Origin: Takakia lepidozioides
Lineage: Eukaryota; Streptophyta; Takakiopsida; Takakiales; Takakiaceae
Direction: 5' to 3'
Assembly (NCBI GenBank): GCA_030704615.1
Contig: CM060732.1
Coordinates: 21,638,001-21,702,000, forward strand
DNA length: 64,000 bases
Below the pieces are notes generated by a model, which ran no database searches, was not told the DNA's origin, and was given only the letters and a program-made list of their open reading frames with translations. Position 1 is the stretch's first letter. The number at the start of each line of letters is the position of its first letter. A program made the translations under genes and the position numbers. Below are positions 1 through 11,600 of the stretch, one piece after another.

Positions 1-71
1 GAGGATGATCGAAATATGTACTACAACGTGCAGATAAATTTGAAAAAATGTTGTTCTGCAGGACCTACATC

Positions 72-145
72 CAACCTTGCGAATTAGTACATGAAGTGGA
101 GTACCATATGCCCGAACCAACCTTGCGTTGATGCAAGGCTAAATT
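72..145. repeat. Outlying copies of the CAACCTTGCG palindrome motif
   Basis: Two copies of CAACCTTGCG lie downstream of the 3' end of the ParB-like gene. The one near 119 continues into a partly matching right half (TTGATGCAAGG), and the one near 72 is a lone half-site. They belong to the same family as the intronic array at 2128-2645, so the motif is found on both sides of the gene's coding exons. Confidence 0.6.
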
Positions 146-289
146 GCGACTAGAAATTGAATGACTGACGATCATAATAGCCCTACCTTGTAAGTCCCAG
201 TTCAGCCTTGTCAGAACATAAGGGGGATTTGAGGAAGCAAAACGCAAACACAAAGAAACGTGATACCTGTACAAGACTCGCTTCATAGC

Positions 290-2899
290 TTATTCGCTAT
301 TGTACTGATTCTTGAACTCATTCGACCTCGAAATGCCTTTGTCTCTGTCAACTTCCATATAGAAACAGTTGTTCCATATTGCACTTTTCCATCTCCGTAT
401 GTATTGATCTAGAGAGATTATGGGTGTCGTCATGGTGATTTTGTAGTCAACCAACGACTCCCCCAGTGCTGCAATTGCACGCTTCTCCAGCTGTCCAAAC
501 AAGGCAATTGTGAGGCATCGGAGACAAGAAAACGGAATCATGGATTAATGCAGACTACAAGAATGGGCTGTTTATCTCACCTGGCTCCAGAATGTAGCTT
601 TGTAAAGCCACTGGTCGAAGGAGTGGTCGCTCACCACTTTTATCACATTGGTTTTGGGGTCTCTTTCTGTTCTTGGAAACCCATACGTGTCCTTCACCAG
701 AGGATCCGAGTTCCAAATCTCCAACCACCTGATTTTGGTTGCGGTGTCCACCATTGAAATGGAGAGGCGATGCAGCTTCTCTTGGGTCATTTTGGGCTTA
801 GTTCCGTACTTATCGTAGTGCACTTTGACTTGCTCCAGAAACTCTGAGCCGAGACCTGGATCTGCAATGCGGATTTGTTTGTCAAAAGCACTCAGCAAGT
901 TCTTTCTGTGGTTATCCATCTCAAACCGGATTGCCTCCGCCACCCCCACATCAGACCTCTCCTCCTCTACATGAGTGGCGTAGTATTCGGCCTTCGCCTT
1001 CAAGCTTGTCTCCGCTATCTCTTGCTGTAAACAATCCAAAATATACGATCCTTTAGTTCTCATCCATTGAATAGAAGCATCAAACTAGTCTGAAATTGAA
1101 TTCGGTTTATGTTTCTTTACCGTGTACATGTAGTCAAGAAATGCCTCTCTTGTCAGACTATACCAGGTGACGAGCTTCTTCACCCTGCATCTCTTCATTT
1201 GACTTTGGCTCAACACCTTCGCAAACGATTCCAGAGGCATCATATTGATCTTTTGGACCCGGAAAAGGGTACGGCAGAGGTTGGTTGTTACGTGGGAGGT
1301 TTCGTTTGATCTGCATTGAACAGTCACGTTGCCAATTAAAAAATAACAACCAGAAACAGAGCAAAGCATCCACATAATGCACAACAACTCCAGAAAACTT
1401 ACTTGTTGATGTCGTGCATGGCAGTGAGCAGCTGTGTGATTCGTCCTTTGTGATCAAAGACCATAGAATAAACGCTCCAGTGCCAATCCTTCTCGTCTGA
1501 GTGTAATTCGGATATGTAGTCCATCCAGGCAAGCAACCGGTGATTGCCATCCCACACAAAAAACATCTTCCCCATGAAAACTTTCGTGGATGCTTTTTTG
1601 GATAGTTTGGCCTTGAACTCTTTGTTAACTTCACGCCAACTTTGATCCCAACCATGCTCTATCTCTTCTGATACAGGGCACTCTTTGCCCTTCGTGTCAG
1701 TTGTGGAAACATAGAACACGGCAGATCCCTTCACATACCCATGCACGAAATCATTCTTCAGTTTCCTTATGTCGTTTCTGAGAGCTGGGCGGACAGCTGG
1801 CATCGATACCATTCTGCACAGTGGGATAAAAAGATCTCCACCAGGAATTTCCATTGACATGATTACCTTCGAAGAGTTCACCTTCTGTCCAGCTATAACA
1901 GCCTCTGCTCTGTTTTCGTAATGTTCGTCATCGCCTTCGTCGGCATCCCCATACTCTTCTTCTTCTCCGTCTCCGACAGGTTCTTTCCTTTTCCTCTTCC
2001 TATGTTGAAAAAGTAAGATCTGTCATTCATAAAGTCTGTTGTTGAAAACAATGACAGAGAAACATGCAGCGTCTTGGCCCAAAACATCCTTGTTCGAAAT
2101 GAAAATGACCCTTGGTTTGCATCCCAAATCAACCTTGCGTTGACGCAAGGTTGATAGTGGGGCTTGCAACAGTGGGACTGAATGAAAATGTGGACACTGG
2201 CAAGACTCTCAAACAACCTTGAGTCAACGCAAGGTTGTTTGATGAGCTCCAAACGATCAAAAAACTGCATCAATTCGAAACTGGTTTGCAGCCCAAATCA
2301 ACATTGCGTTAACGCAAGGTTGATTCTTCGGCTTGAAACTGTGAAAGTGACGGCCAAGACAGCCATCTGGTGGACTTTCAATCAACCTTGCGTTGATGAG
2401 CTTCATCCTTGAAAAAAACAACCTCAAACAACACTGGTCTGGAGCCCATATCAACCTTGTGTTGAAGCAAGGTTGTTTCTAGGGCTGGTACCTCTGTGAG
2501 TGAAGTCCAAAAGAGACATTGTCTGGACTCTCAAACAACCTTGCGCCAACGCAAGGTTGTCTGATATGCTTCGACATTACAAAAAACCATTTAGATGGAC
2601 ACACAACTGCAGCCCAAATCAACCTTGCGTTGACGCAAGGTTGATTTGGTCTTGAATCTGTGGGAGTGAATGGAAAACAGGAAACGCAAGATTGGCGCAG
2701 TGAGATTCAGACGTCAAAAGAAATGAGACTGGTACATATAGTGGAACGTCACACATACCTCGTCTTGCTTCTTCGCAGCGCTCGAAGATGCACCGCCCGT
2801 GTGGCTTGCCTCCTTTGACTCGTGTGGGAGGACAGGTCCCAGAAGGTCGGGCTGGTGGGTGACAAAACCATGCACTCCATCCTCCGGTGTCTCTTCCAT
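290..2899 (-). CDS. Spliced gene for a ParB/sulfiredoxin-like (DGNHR) protein of unknown role
   Basis: Five exons on the minus strand read through without a stop: 2759-2899, 1400-1995, 1121-1310, 581-1024 and 290-490, giving about 523 aa. Donors are GTATGT, GTAAGT, GTAAAG and GTGAGA; the last three acceptors are good (AATGCAG, TTTACAG, TTGGACAG). The acceptor at 1995 (GAAG) is the weakest call. After a basic/acidic linker (RKRKEPV, then an acidic run) comes an alpha/beta region ending in VWDGNHRLLAW, with DGNHR near residues 196-200. That resembles the phosphate/nucleotide-binding signature of ParB/Srx folds. The C-terminal half is charged and helical with no recognised domain. Upstream, 2900-3100 reads as an Arg/Gly-rich stretch in the same frame and may be a further 5' exon, so the start at 2899 is provisional. 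The gene is divergent from a MULE-like transposase and may be transposon-borne. Function is unknown. Confidence 0.6.
2128..2645. repeat. Array of seven 24-bp palindromes inside intron 1 of the ParB-like gene
   Basis: The consensus left half is CAACCTTGCGT and the right half ACGCAAGGTTG, with a 2-base centre. Copies start near 2130, 2213, 2299, 2384 (right half lost), 2453, 2536 and 2621, about 85 bp apart. The flanks alternate: copies flanked by AT/AT (cccaaatCAACC, GGTTGAT) alternate with copies flanked by runs of A/T (tcaaaCAACC, GGTTGTT). The true unit is therefore a dimer of about 165 bp. Several mismatches are compensated or keep the dyad, as in CAACCTTGAG with CAACGC. Such a dyad could bind a dimeric protein or form cruciforms; this is inference. 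Confidence 0.85.
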
Positions 2900-3878
2900 T
2901 ATGCGGACAACCTAAAAATGTTGACGGAGGCGGGTCCTAGGTTCCTCATCTCCACTCTCATAGGATTGTAGCTCGTTGGGCCCCTTCTCCACTGCGGCTA
3001 CACCCTCTGGAGCTGTCGTAAAACTACTCCTCCGCCCTCTTCCACTCCGGCCTCTAACTCTCCCACTCCTCCGGCGTCCCCCTCCCCTGTTTCCTCCCCC
3101 AACATGAGTTCCCTCCGGATCTTTTTCATTCTATTATTCGCCTGTAGCCTTTGCTTTTTAGATGTGTAGTAAAGAGTTCGGCGGCGCCTTCTTGTTCGTC
3201 AAGAGGGAGTCTCACTTTCGACTGGATCCAGGATTGCAAGTAGGGAGGAAGAATGAGGTGCGGGAAAGAGGGAGTGCGCTTGCCTCTCACCCAACCCTAC
3301 TGCGCCAAGATGCCAGTTTCTTGGAGAGGCGGGGGGATGGCGTGGTGCATCTGCATGCAAGGCAAGTCGTCCCTGTAAGGTCCTTAATCGCGTTAAAATA
3401 AGGTTTCCCTAAACCTTGAACCCTTAACTGGCTTACTCACGTTTGGGAATTTTAGGTTTTCGCTTCAGTGGTGGTGTCTTCTCCACGTCGTCTGCTCATT
3501 CGAGACAATTAAAGTAAAACAAAGAGAACAATTTCATCCTATCTGCTTTTCATCTACAGTTATGACACTTCACATCTTAAGATAGAATGAATGGGTGGCT
3601 TGACGGCTGGTGTTTGTGAAAAAAACCGTTGAATATAGACAGTTAATAATTACATATGATACCTTGTCTGACAGAACACTTTAGGATAGATGAGGATAGA
3701 TGTCTTGGTGCAAAGTGGAATGAAACTGCTCATCCATATTGTCGTGCATCGGCGGAGACGCTCTTGTAGGGGAAATTCTAGTTGTTTTTTGCAATCCACA
3801 GACGTATGGCTGCTTGCTCGAGTGCTGGCACACTTTGTTGAACACTGTTACCATACCGTACTCTTCTCTGCTTTTTGA
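2900..3878. other. Divergent intergenic region between ParB-like gene and MULE-like transposase
   Basis: Read on the minus strand, 2900-3100 encodes an Arg/Gly-rich then acidic segment ending at a TAG next to a possible acceptor (TTTTTAG), so part of it may be coding for the gene at 290-2899. The stretch 3100-3878 has no convincing gene. It should hold the promoters of both divergent genes. Confidence 0.35.
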
Positions 3879-6800
3879 ATGGCTCTCAAAGATGAGTTGG
3901 TAAAATTTTACTGTGCTTACAAATCGCTCCCCCTAACCAAAGTGATAGACACCAATGGGATGGCAATTGTGGGAGAGGATGTCCTTTGTAGAAGCTTGGA
4001 TCTGCAAGTTGGTACTGTGCATGTGGAGAAAGAAGTGGACTCCGCCGGTAGGGTCGACAGTATGATGATTCTGGAGCCATATGTGTGCGATGACCGTATT
4101 AGACAATGGAGAGTTCCAGCAGGCACTTACCGTGTGCATGGAGATCAACGACGTTCGACTGCAGGTTCAACACTCACACCAGGAACTGCCGCTTCGGTGG
4201 CTCCGGCCTTCACACCTGCTACAATTAAAAAAGATGACACCAGCACTTCGACGCCTTTTGTGGATCTCTCGGAAAGCTCCGGTGACGACGTCATCTCTGA
4301 GATTCCACCTCCACCACACCTGTCTTCTGTCGAAGAACCAGATGTCCAGGAGATAGGCAGTGTGGTTCCAAAGTTGCAGTCAATGAAAGGCTTGCCAAAC
4401 TGCAGAAGTGACGTGCGTGGAATTGCATGGGGGGCAATAAAGATTGTAAGAGCAAAATACCTTCCTGCAGAATTTGATGGGGATGTGGTTTTTGAGTTGC
4501 CACCTCCGACGTCCTTTGGGGGTTTGGGGGGACTCATGCAAGGGATGGACAAGAAGCACGACGGACACCCTTGGTGTCGAACTAAGACAACCAACATACA
4601 TAACCCTCATGGCTTGTCTTTCCGTAGATCAGTCTGCGTTGGGCACCTCTGTTGTGGAAATGAAGCCTGCAACTGCCTGTCATTGAGAGGCTCCCCAAAC
4701 GAGACGGAGTGGGAGGGTTGCGCTGATAACCCATTCGAGGTGGGGTGCCCACCTCCTAAAAACACGACATATTGCAAAACGGCCCCAACATGCATTGGCA
4801 CTTGCAAGGCCCGCATGTACTATGTGCTCCATCGTTTTCGCGGCCTTACCCGAGCTTGTGTTCATCTCGGCAATCATACCCACCCCGTATCGAAAGGGGA
4901 TTGTCGAGAAAGTCTTGAAACAATTAGGGAACTTCTACGGCATGAGGTGGAGAATGCTCCTTATGCACCGCCATCTGCAATTGCACTTTCTGCAAGCAAG
5001 AGCTTCTTGTAAAAACACATTCTAGGGGGAGCGGAAGAGAACATTGAGAAACTGGACAGCGAAAAACTGGACGTCGTTATGGACTATTTCTCGACCCTTA
5101 GTTCACCCAATATACGCAACCACATCAACGCACTCAGAATGGGAACAAGGAGCACAGGTTACGTGGATAGCATCCTGGAATTGAAGCGGAGAAGCATGTA
5201 CGACTTCATTCAAGACAATGTTTTTCCTGGTCAGGGGTCATTGAAAGTGTTCTTGTTCAAGATGTCCACAGTTGTGGAGGGAAGTGGAGTTAGTTTGGTC
5301 CGGAGAATGCAGCCCGGAGGCGACCTGCAGAAATCCTGGCTCATGTTTGATCATGTGAAACATGTAAAGGGTTGGACAACCATGGCTGCCCATGTGTACG
5401 ATCCTTCTTACCAAAGCGTTATGACAATTGCAGTGTGTGACATGCAATCCGAAGACACTGAGTCTCAAATCCTAATGTGGAAGTCACTTGTGAAAGTCAT
5501 GAAATCATGGTGTCTCAAATCCAAATTTTCATGGATTTATGGCCGATAGCGCGCAGGCAAATTGGAATGCAGTCCGTTCTGTTTTTGGAAGTGGTGATCC
5601 GAAAATACCCATGATGGGCGGGGAGCACACTTGCTTGTTCCATTGGACGCAGTCCCTCCGAAGGCACACCAAGAATTGCATAAAACCAGAGTTGCAGGAG
5701 GAACACATGAGACTCTGCCGGTTGTATAAAGATGCGACAAGCGAGATCGAAGCAAACTCCTTATACCAAACTATCAGGGCATGGTGGTACTCCTCCGATG
5801 CAGCAAGTCAAGATGGCCTCAAAGAACTTGACAACTGGATGGGATTCTGGCACTTCAGATACAAACAGTGGGGAGGGTTCATGACAAGAGTAAGGTCATT
5901 TCTTTAAATTCCAAGGCTTCCATGAGTTCAATTTACGGTATTAACCCTGTTCACGTGTCTTTTCTTCAATGCTATTATCTTTTGATCTACAATAATAAAT
6001 GGAAAGAATATTGTGTGCAGAATATGTCTCTGGAGGACATAGCGGATATGCCTTCATGTAATCTATCCGAGACTGTGCTAGTGTGTGGAATGCGCAATCC
6101 GGCAAGAACGGACGGGACCTGTACGTTGCCACTTCGGATGACATGGTCCGAGCGCTTTCGCAACAGACACGGTACCGGGATTTCCTTCGTGGACGAGGTT
6201 CTGGTAAGGGGCCAAACAGGGCGGAGTTGCAGTTGAGGGCTGCAAACAGATGCAAGAATCCTGCTAGAATGGCAAAGGTTGTAAACGAATGCACAATGGG
6301 AACACCATTGCAATCCAGACATCCTCATCTGGAAGGTGAGGAGAGATTCGGTTCATGCAAGCGCAAACTGGACACCCCTCCGGGATCGGACGGTGATTCG
6401 CATCGACATGATAGGGATAATTTTTCAGTGCCACGTGTGCCCGTGCCACCGACTTTCATGCAATCAACATCCTTTGTGGGTGAATCTTCCTCGACAGAGT
6501 TCACGGAGTCGACAACTACAACTACATGTGAAGAAGGGGCGAACTTGCTGCCCATCCAGGAGTCTGATTGTGCAGACACGCAGTGGCACATAGAACGAAC
6601 TCCGCAAGGCTCGAAGGTGAAATGTTCCGCTATCAGGGCAACGTCCTTTGTGAAGTGCACATCTATGATTTGTAGAGCCCCAGCAGGGACTCCAGCCCCA
6701 ACTTTCACAGGGTTATTCAAGCATTATAATGCGCGGGAGGCCAGGCCTCACAAGTTTTGGTTTTGTCCTGATGACATGAAACGTTGCGTGATGGGAACTG

Positions 6801-7345
6801 TCCGTGATTCGGTGATAAGCAAACCTCAAATCCCAAAAGTTTGGCCAGTCAAGATGGGAACGGCAATGTCTACACAGGAAATTGACATGATGGAGGATGC
6901 AGGATTTCGGCTCCCAAGAGGACCAACTGTCATGACAGTTAATTCTTCGCATGATTTCCCTTCCCCATTTCCTGCACGCTCTCCACTTGGCAACGACTGG
7001 CCAACGAAAAGAAATGGAAAGGTGGTCCGGCGGATTGAGGCAGGTGCAAAGCACGAGTGCAAGATTAATCGGCGAAAACCCTTCAGTGTCGGATCACCCA
7101 CGTTGTCGATGTTCCCCCACCAGGCTACGGACGGATGTATAGTATGGTGACGATGGGATCTGTTCTTCACAACAGGGCGTACGAGGTAACAGTTTCCAAT
7201 TTCCCAGATTGCACTTGCCCAGACTTCAAAAACACAATCTCCAGTTCTCTGGGAAAGAGAGGAAAATTTGTGCCATGCAAAATTTGTACTACATGTACAT
7301 TCAGATGATTTTGTGATCCAAAAAGAGACACATACATTCACCAAT
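3879..7345 (+). pseudogene. Decayed MULE-like (Mutator superfamily) transposase with C-terminal SWIM finger
   Basis: A long transposase reading frame starts at the ATG at 3879 and is broken in several places. A TAA at 5010-5012 interrupts one frame that resumes unchanged to 5549. A frameshift occurs near 5505, just before the GFMADSAQANW motif. A probable intron spans about 5891-6021 (GTAAGG to GTGTGCAG). Further frameshifts lie near 6075 and 7130. The N-terminal part has a Cys/His-rich block (CVGHLCCGNEACNC) near 4640-4680. The core has WLMFDHVKHVKGWTTMA, ADSAQANW and HTCLFHWTQSL, placed as in MULE DDE catalytic domains. A SWIM-type CTC..CK finger lies at 7213-7285, but its last His is lost because the frame slips after PCK. 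This looks like a dead autonomous element; termini were not found. The MULE call rests on motif order plus SWIM, and another DDE family is possible. Confidence 0.65.
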
Positions 7346-8165
7346 GTACGATGGGGCCTGCTGATGTTATGACACTACTTGAGCGAGATAGTACTGCACG
7401 AGTTTGAGATGCTCTCAGGCATGACCTTGCAAAGCCTGGGCTGTTTTTCTGTGACGTCCGGTGGCAGATGACAAAGTCGCCTTTATATGGAAAAAGCTTC
7501 AGGTTGTTTCATGCCAGCACTTTCTTCACTCAAAAGCCATCCCCTACCCCAAGTCATGATCAACATGGATGGTAATGCTTTGTACACTTTCTACACTTTG
7601 TGACTTTCCAATTTCAACCGTGCTTTCTGAATATACCCCAGTCTTACATGGACCTTCACTACTGCCATTGTTTATACGACTTGTATACTGTTTCGAAGTA
7701 GGTACGTGAGGGAAATTCATACAACTTCAAAGCAGTGGAGGATGGCCTGCTTTATTCAACATCCTTCAAGTTCTTTCCCCCCAAATGTCGTTGCTCTCAT
7801 CCATTGCACATTCATCCGTATTTTGACGTCCCTCATTCATCCTACATTCATCCCATATCCATCCAACATTCATCCTACATTCATCCATTCGACGGACCCA
7901 TTCATCCGTACGAATTTCCTCTCGCACTACTCTGAAATTTTTATTCGTGTCTTGCGTAGTTTGCCCCCTAAACCGTAAACGTCGTCCCCACAGCAATAGG
8001 TTCTGCTTTTCCCACGGCTATAGGATCGGCTTTCATTCTATGCTCACGCTTAAGAAATGTGCTCACACTTAGGAAATTTGCTCACGCTTAACGAAGTCTG
8101 CTCACGCTTAGTCCGCTAAGCGTGAGCGCGCTCACGCGCTAGCTTCCCTCTCTTATGTGCAGTGC
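7346..8165. other. Non-coding stretch with CATTCATCC repeats and GCTCACGCTTA repeats
   Basis: No gene is seen. From about 7800 to 7915 the sequence repeats CATTCATCC and variants, a degenerate minisatellite. From 8042 to 8127 the 11-mer GCTCACGCTTA recurs four times (one copy has ACACTTA) at intervals of about 20 bases. Confidence 0.55.
8100..8127. repeat. Perfect 12-bp stem / 4-nt loop hairpin built from the GCTCACGC motif
   Basis: GCTCACGCTTAG at 8100-8111 is the exact reverse complement of 8116-8127, with loop TCCG. Three direct copies of the arm precede it from 8042. GCTCACG(C) dyads also occur near 40034 and 40645-40705. Confidence 0.8.
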
Positions 8166-8169
8166 AGTC

Positions 8170-8600
8170 ATGGATGATCAGCTACATGATGCGCTACTCC
8201 AGTGATGCCAATCAGGGCGTTCGCCAGCAGGCCTTTCCGAGTCCTTGCGTAAACAAATTCTCTATCATATGTCTACTCACCGTTTCATGGGTGATAAGCT
8301 TTTCAAGGAGCTCACTAGAAGGGGGGTGCCATGCTATTTGGAGGTGCCACCACGGAGCCAGCTGAATGCTTTATTGGAGCATTTCCATTGTTCCTTGTAT
8401 GCAGGTCACCTTGGTATCAAGAAAACCGTGGCTCGCATCCAAGAGGTTTACTATTTGCTGGGAATTCACCGGGATGTCACGGAGTTCATCTCTAAGTGTG
8501 AAGGTTGTCGTGCTAACATTGCTCTCCCTAGGGCCCGGATCTTGTATGAGCTGCAGCCTTTGCCTGTCACCCATGCTTTTGCTCGTGTTGGCATTGACTT
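8170..8600 (+). pseudogene. Ty3-gypsy integrase N-terminal fragment
   Basis: The frame encodes an HHCC integrase zinc finger: HFHCSLYAGH followed by CEGCRAN, with spacing typical of Metaviridae integrase. It runs on to HAFARVGIDLV, the start of the DDE core (first catalytic Asp). The frame then passes directly into L1 LINE linker sequence, so the LINE interrupts or joins the integrase at about 8600. No matching downstream half of the integrase was found after the LINE tail. No LTR was seen. Confidence 0.75.
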
Positions 8601-11600
8601 AGTAAGAGCCCTCGACAACCTGCAAGAGCAAAAACTCAAGCTATCAGCAAGGATCAACTGGTCTTCCAAGGGCGAAAAAATGACCAAGTATTTCTTCGCT
8701 AAAACCAAACTCAGAAAAGCATCCCAATCTATATCTGAACTCACCGATCTCTCCTCTGGTGCATCCTTCTTAGACCCTAAACCCATGGCCCGCTTCGCCG
8801 CCAACCACTTTCAAGCCTTTTTTCCGCAGTGATGTCCCTACTAACTCAACAGAGCATAGCGCCTGCTTGGCCAATACACCCTCCCTAGTCTCCCCTGCTG
8901 TTGCCGCTTCACTCAAAGGACCCCTCTCTGAAGACGAACTGTCAGAGGCTTTGTCTAAACTTAAAGAGGGGAAGTGCCCAGGCTTGGACGGTATCCCAGT
9001 GGAGTTCTATAGAAAACTATGGCCTCACATCTCGGAGGACTTTCTAGCAATGTCCAACCACATCTTCCTCTCAAACCACATGCTTGCAGCAATGTCACAG
9101 AGAGTCATTACTCTTCTATTTAAAAAAGGAGATAGAACTAGCCTGACCAACTACAGACCTATTACCCTTTTGAATGTAGCGTACAAAATCATAGCAAAAG
9201 GGCTCGCACTCCGTCTTCAACCTCTTTTGCCTTCTATCATCAGACCAAGCCAATCAGGTTTCATTAAAGGGAGGTACATTATGGATAACCTGCTGCTAGC
9301 CCAAGAGTTACCCCACTACGCTCTCAAAACCCAACAGGCTATAGCCCTTCTTCTCCTTGACTTCGAAAAAGCCTTCGATAGGGTGGAGTGGCCTTTCCTC
9401 TTAGATACCCTAGCCAAGATTGGTCTGCCCCCCAGCTTCTGCCAATGGTACGCATTCTCCTGTCAGGATCAACTAGTAGAGTTATCATTAATGGTTTGGT
9501 CTCCAAGCCTTTCTCGCTTTAGCGTTCTATCAGACAAGGCTGCCCTCTGGCTCCCTTTCTCTTTATCATTGCAGCGGACACCTTGGGTTACATGCTGCAA
9601 GCAAATCAGCGAATCACAGGACTTAAACTCACTAGCTACATCACTAATCAGCCTACACAGATCAGGGAGTCTATGTATGTAGATGACACTTTCCTTATGC
9701 TTCAAGCAAGCCCAACCAATCTGGACAGTGATGCCGCCACTTTATCTTCCTTCTGTGCTGCCTCGGGCTTCAAAGTAACTGGAACAAGACCTGTGCCCTT
9801 CTGGTGGGTGATATTTCCTAATCCCTCCTGGCGCCATCACCCTCTTGGGGAACTAATATAGGTCTTTCTTGGCTGCAACCGGGTCAGACGACCACCCTGC
9901 TAGGCTATACCTTTGGGGTTGACCTCTCAGATGAAACATGCTTTGCCCCTATCCTTTCAAAGATCAAAAGAAATCTCTCTTTCTGGGGCTCAACATTCCT
10001 ATCAATCACAGGTCGAGCATTGATAGCAAATCAGGTGGTCTCCGCTGGCATTTGGTTCAATGCGGCATCTTGGCGCCCCTTCCGCAGCCAAGTCCAAGAA
10101 TATAAAGCATTGCTTCGTAACTTCATTTTGGGAGCTCGCGGGGCAGGCCAAAAGGTTAGACCACAGGTCTCGTGGAAACAGATTTGTCAACCGAAGAAAA
10201 TGGGGGCTTGGGAGTTCTCGACCTAGAAATCCAGATCACTGCCCTTCTTGGCAAGTCCCCTGAAAGTCTCCAAATGGCAGCCTTCGCTCCGTTGGATCAC
10301 ACAAGGTTTCAAGCACAAATTAGTTGGCTCACCCCTCTGGTCTATAATCTGGAAGGCTTGGGCTTCAATCAGACCATTTCTCAAAAAAAAAAAAAACACC
10401 AAATCTTATGAGGAAACCCTACGACAACATCTTTTTTTGAACACCAACAGTCCCTCACCAGAAGAAAGGGGTCTAGCCAAGAGATGGTCTGCTTGGGACA
10501 ACAGAGGCATAACCCAACTTAAGGACCTTTGGTCACCTGCAGGTTTCCTGCAAGAGGATTCCTGCATCTCTCCTATAGTGGGTGTGACCAGGGTCAGATC
10601 AGGGCTTCAGGTTATTATCAATTCTATTCCACTGCATTGGATTGCAGCTCTGCAGGCAGGGCCCCAAACCCCCTTCCTGAACTTCTGGACTTTAGTTGTC
10701 ATAAACGGCCATCTCACCATTCTCCTAGTCCTTCAAGTCACTGATTCGCATTACTCTGGGTTCGCTTTCCACATTCACCCTCATACTTTGACCCTCATCC
10801 TAATCTGTCTTCGATTTGGCTGAAGATTAGGCCAGCCAAAATCTCGGCTTTCCTTTGGAAATCGCAAATAGAGCCCTCAAGCTAGGAGAGTGGCTGCAAT
10901 TCCATGACGCACTCTTGTGCTCGTGCTGTTCCTCAGGAATCATCGAGACCCACGAGCACTGCCTACTCACCTGTACTGCACCGGCAAAAATTTGGCCGTT
11001 AATCAAAGTCTTTTACAAACACTGGAGCCTGAACGACATCTCCCCTCTAGACCTCCTCCTCAACTACAACAGGTCCACCAAGGCAAGATCCTTCCCTTGC
11101 CCAGTCTTCGAAACTCTCAGAGCTTCTACCCTGTGGCATTTGTGGCGTGCTAGATGCAAGAAAACTTTCAATGATGAAACGAGTTCTACCTCAGGTTTAC
11201 TGTCATTGGTTTACAATGACCTGCTAACGGAATAAAAAAAAGCTTGGGCGAAATGTGTTGCAGATTGCGAGAAGGCCCCCAGGCAAGCACCCGCAATCCA
11301 TGCCACTTTCAGATCAACGTGGGCCTGCCATGGCGTCGTTTGCCAAAGCGACGAAAAAGATCTCTGTGTTTGGAACACTCTCCCCCCTCACCGCTGGAGA
11401 AACCTCCGAGCTCCACTCCACGGCCTCGCCAGAATTTGAGAGAGACGTCAACTGGAAGCACGTCAAGCACCCTGCCACAACCTCCAGGCTCAATTTTCGC
11501 TAGTATGATTTCTCGTAGATTAGCTCCTCGATAATCTCGGCTTCATACGGCGTTTTGTTTTTGGAGGACTCTCTCATTATTAAGGCTTGGCTTCCTGAGG

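Noticed and set aside
1026-1120. 36-base intron between exons 3 and 4 of the ParB-like gene
   Set aside because: Too short for a plant intron. A 96-base intron ending at TTGTTTACAG keeps frame and matches the size of its neighbours.
2128-2645. CRISPR-like array
   Set aside because: The repeats are long palindromes with related, not unique, spacers, set in the intron of a spliced plant gene. No cas genes are present.
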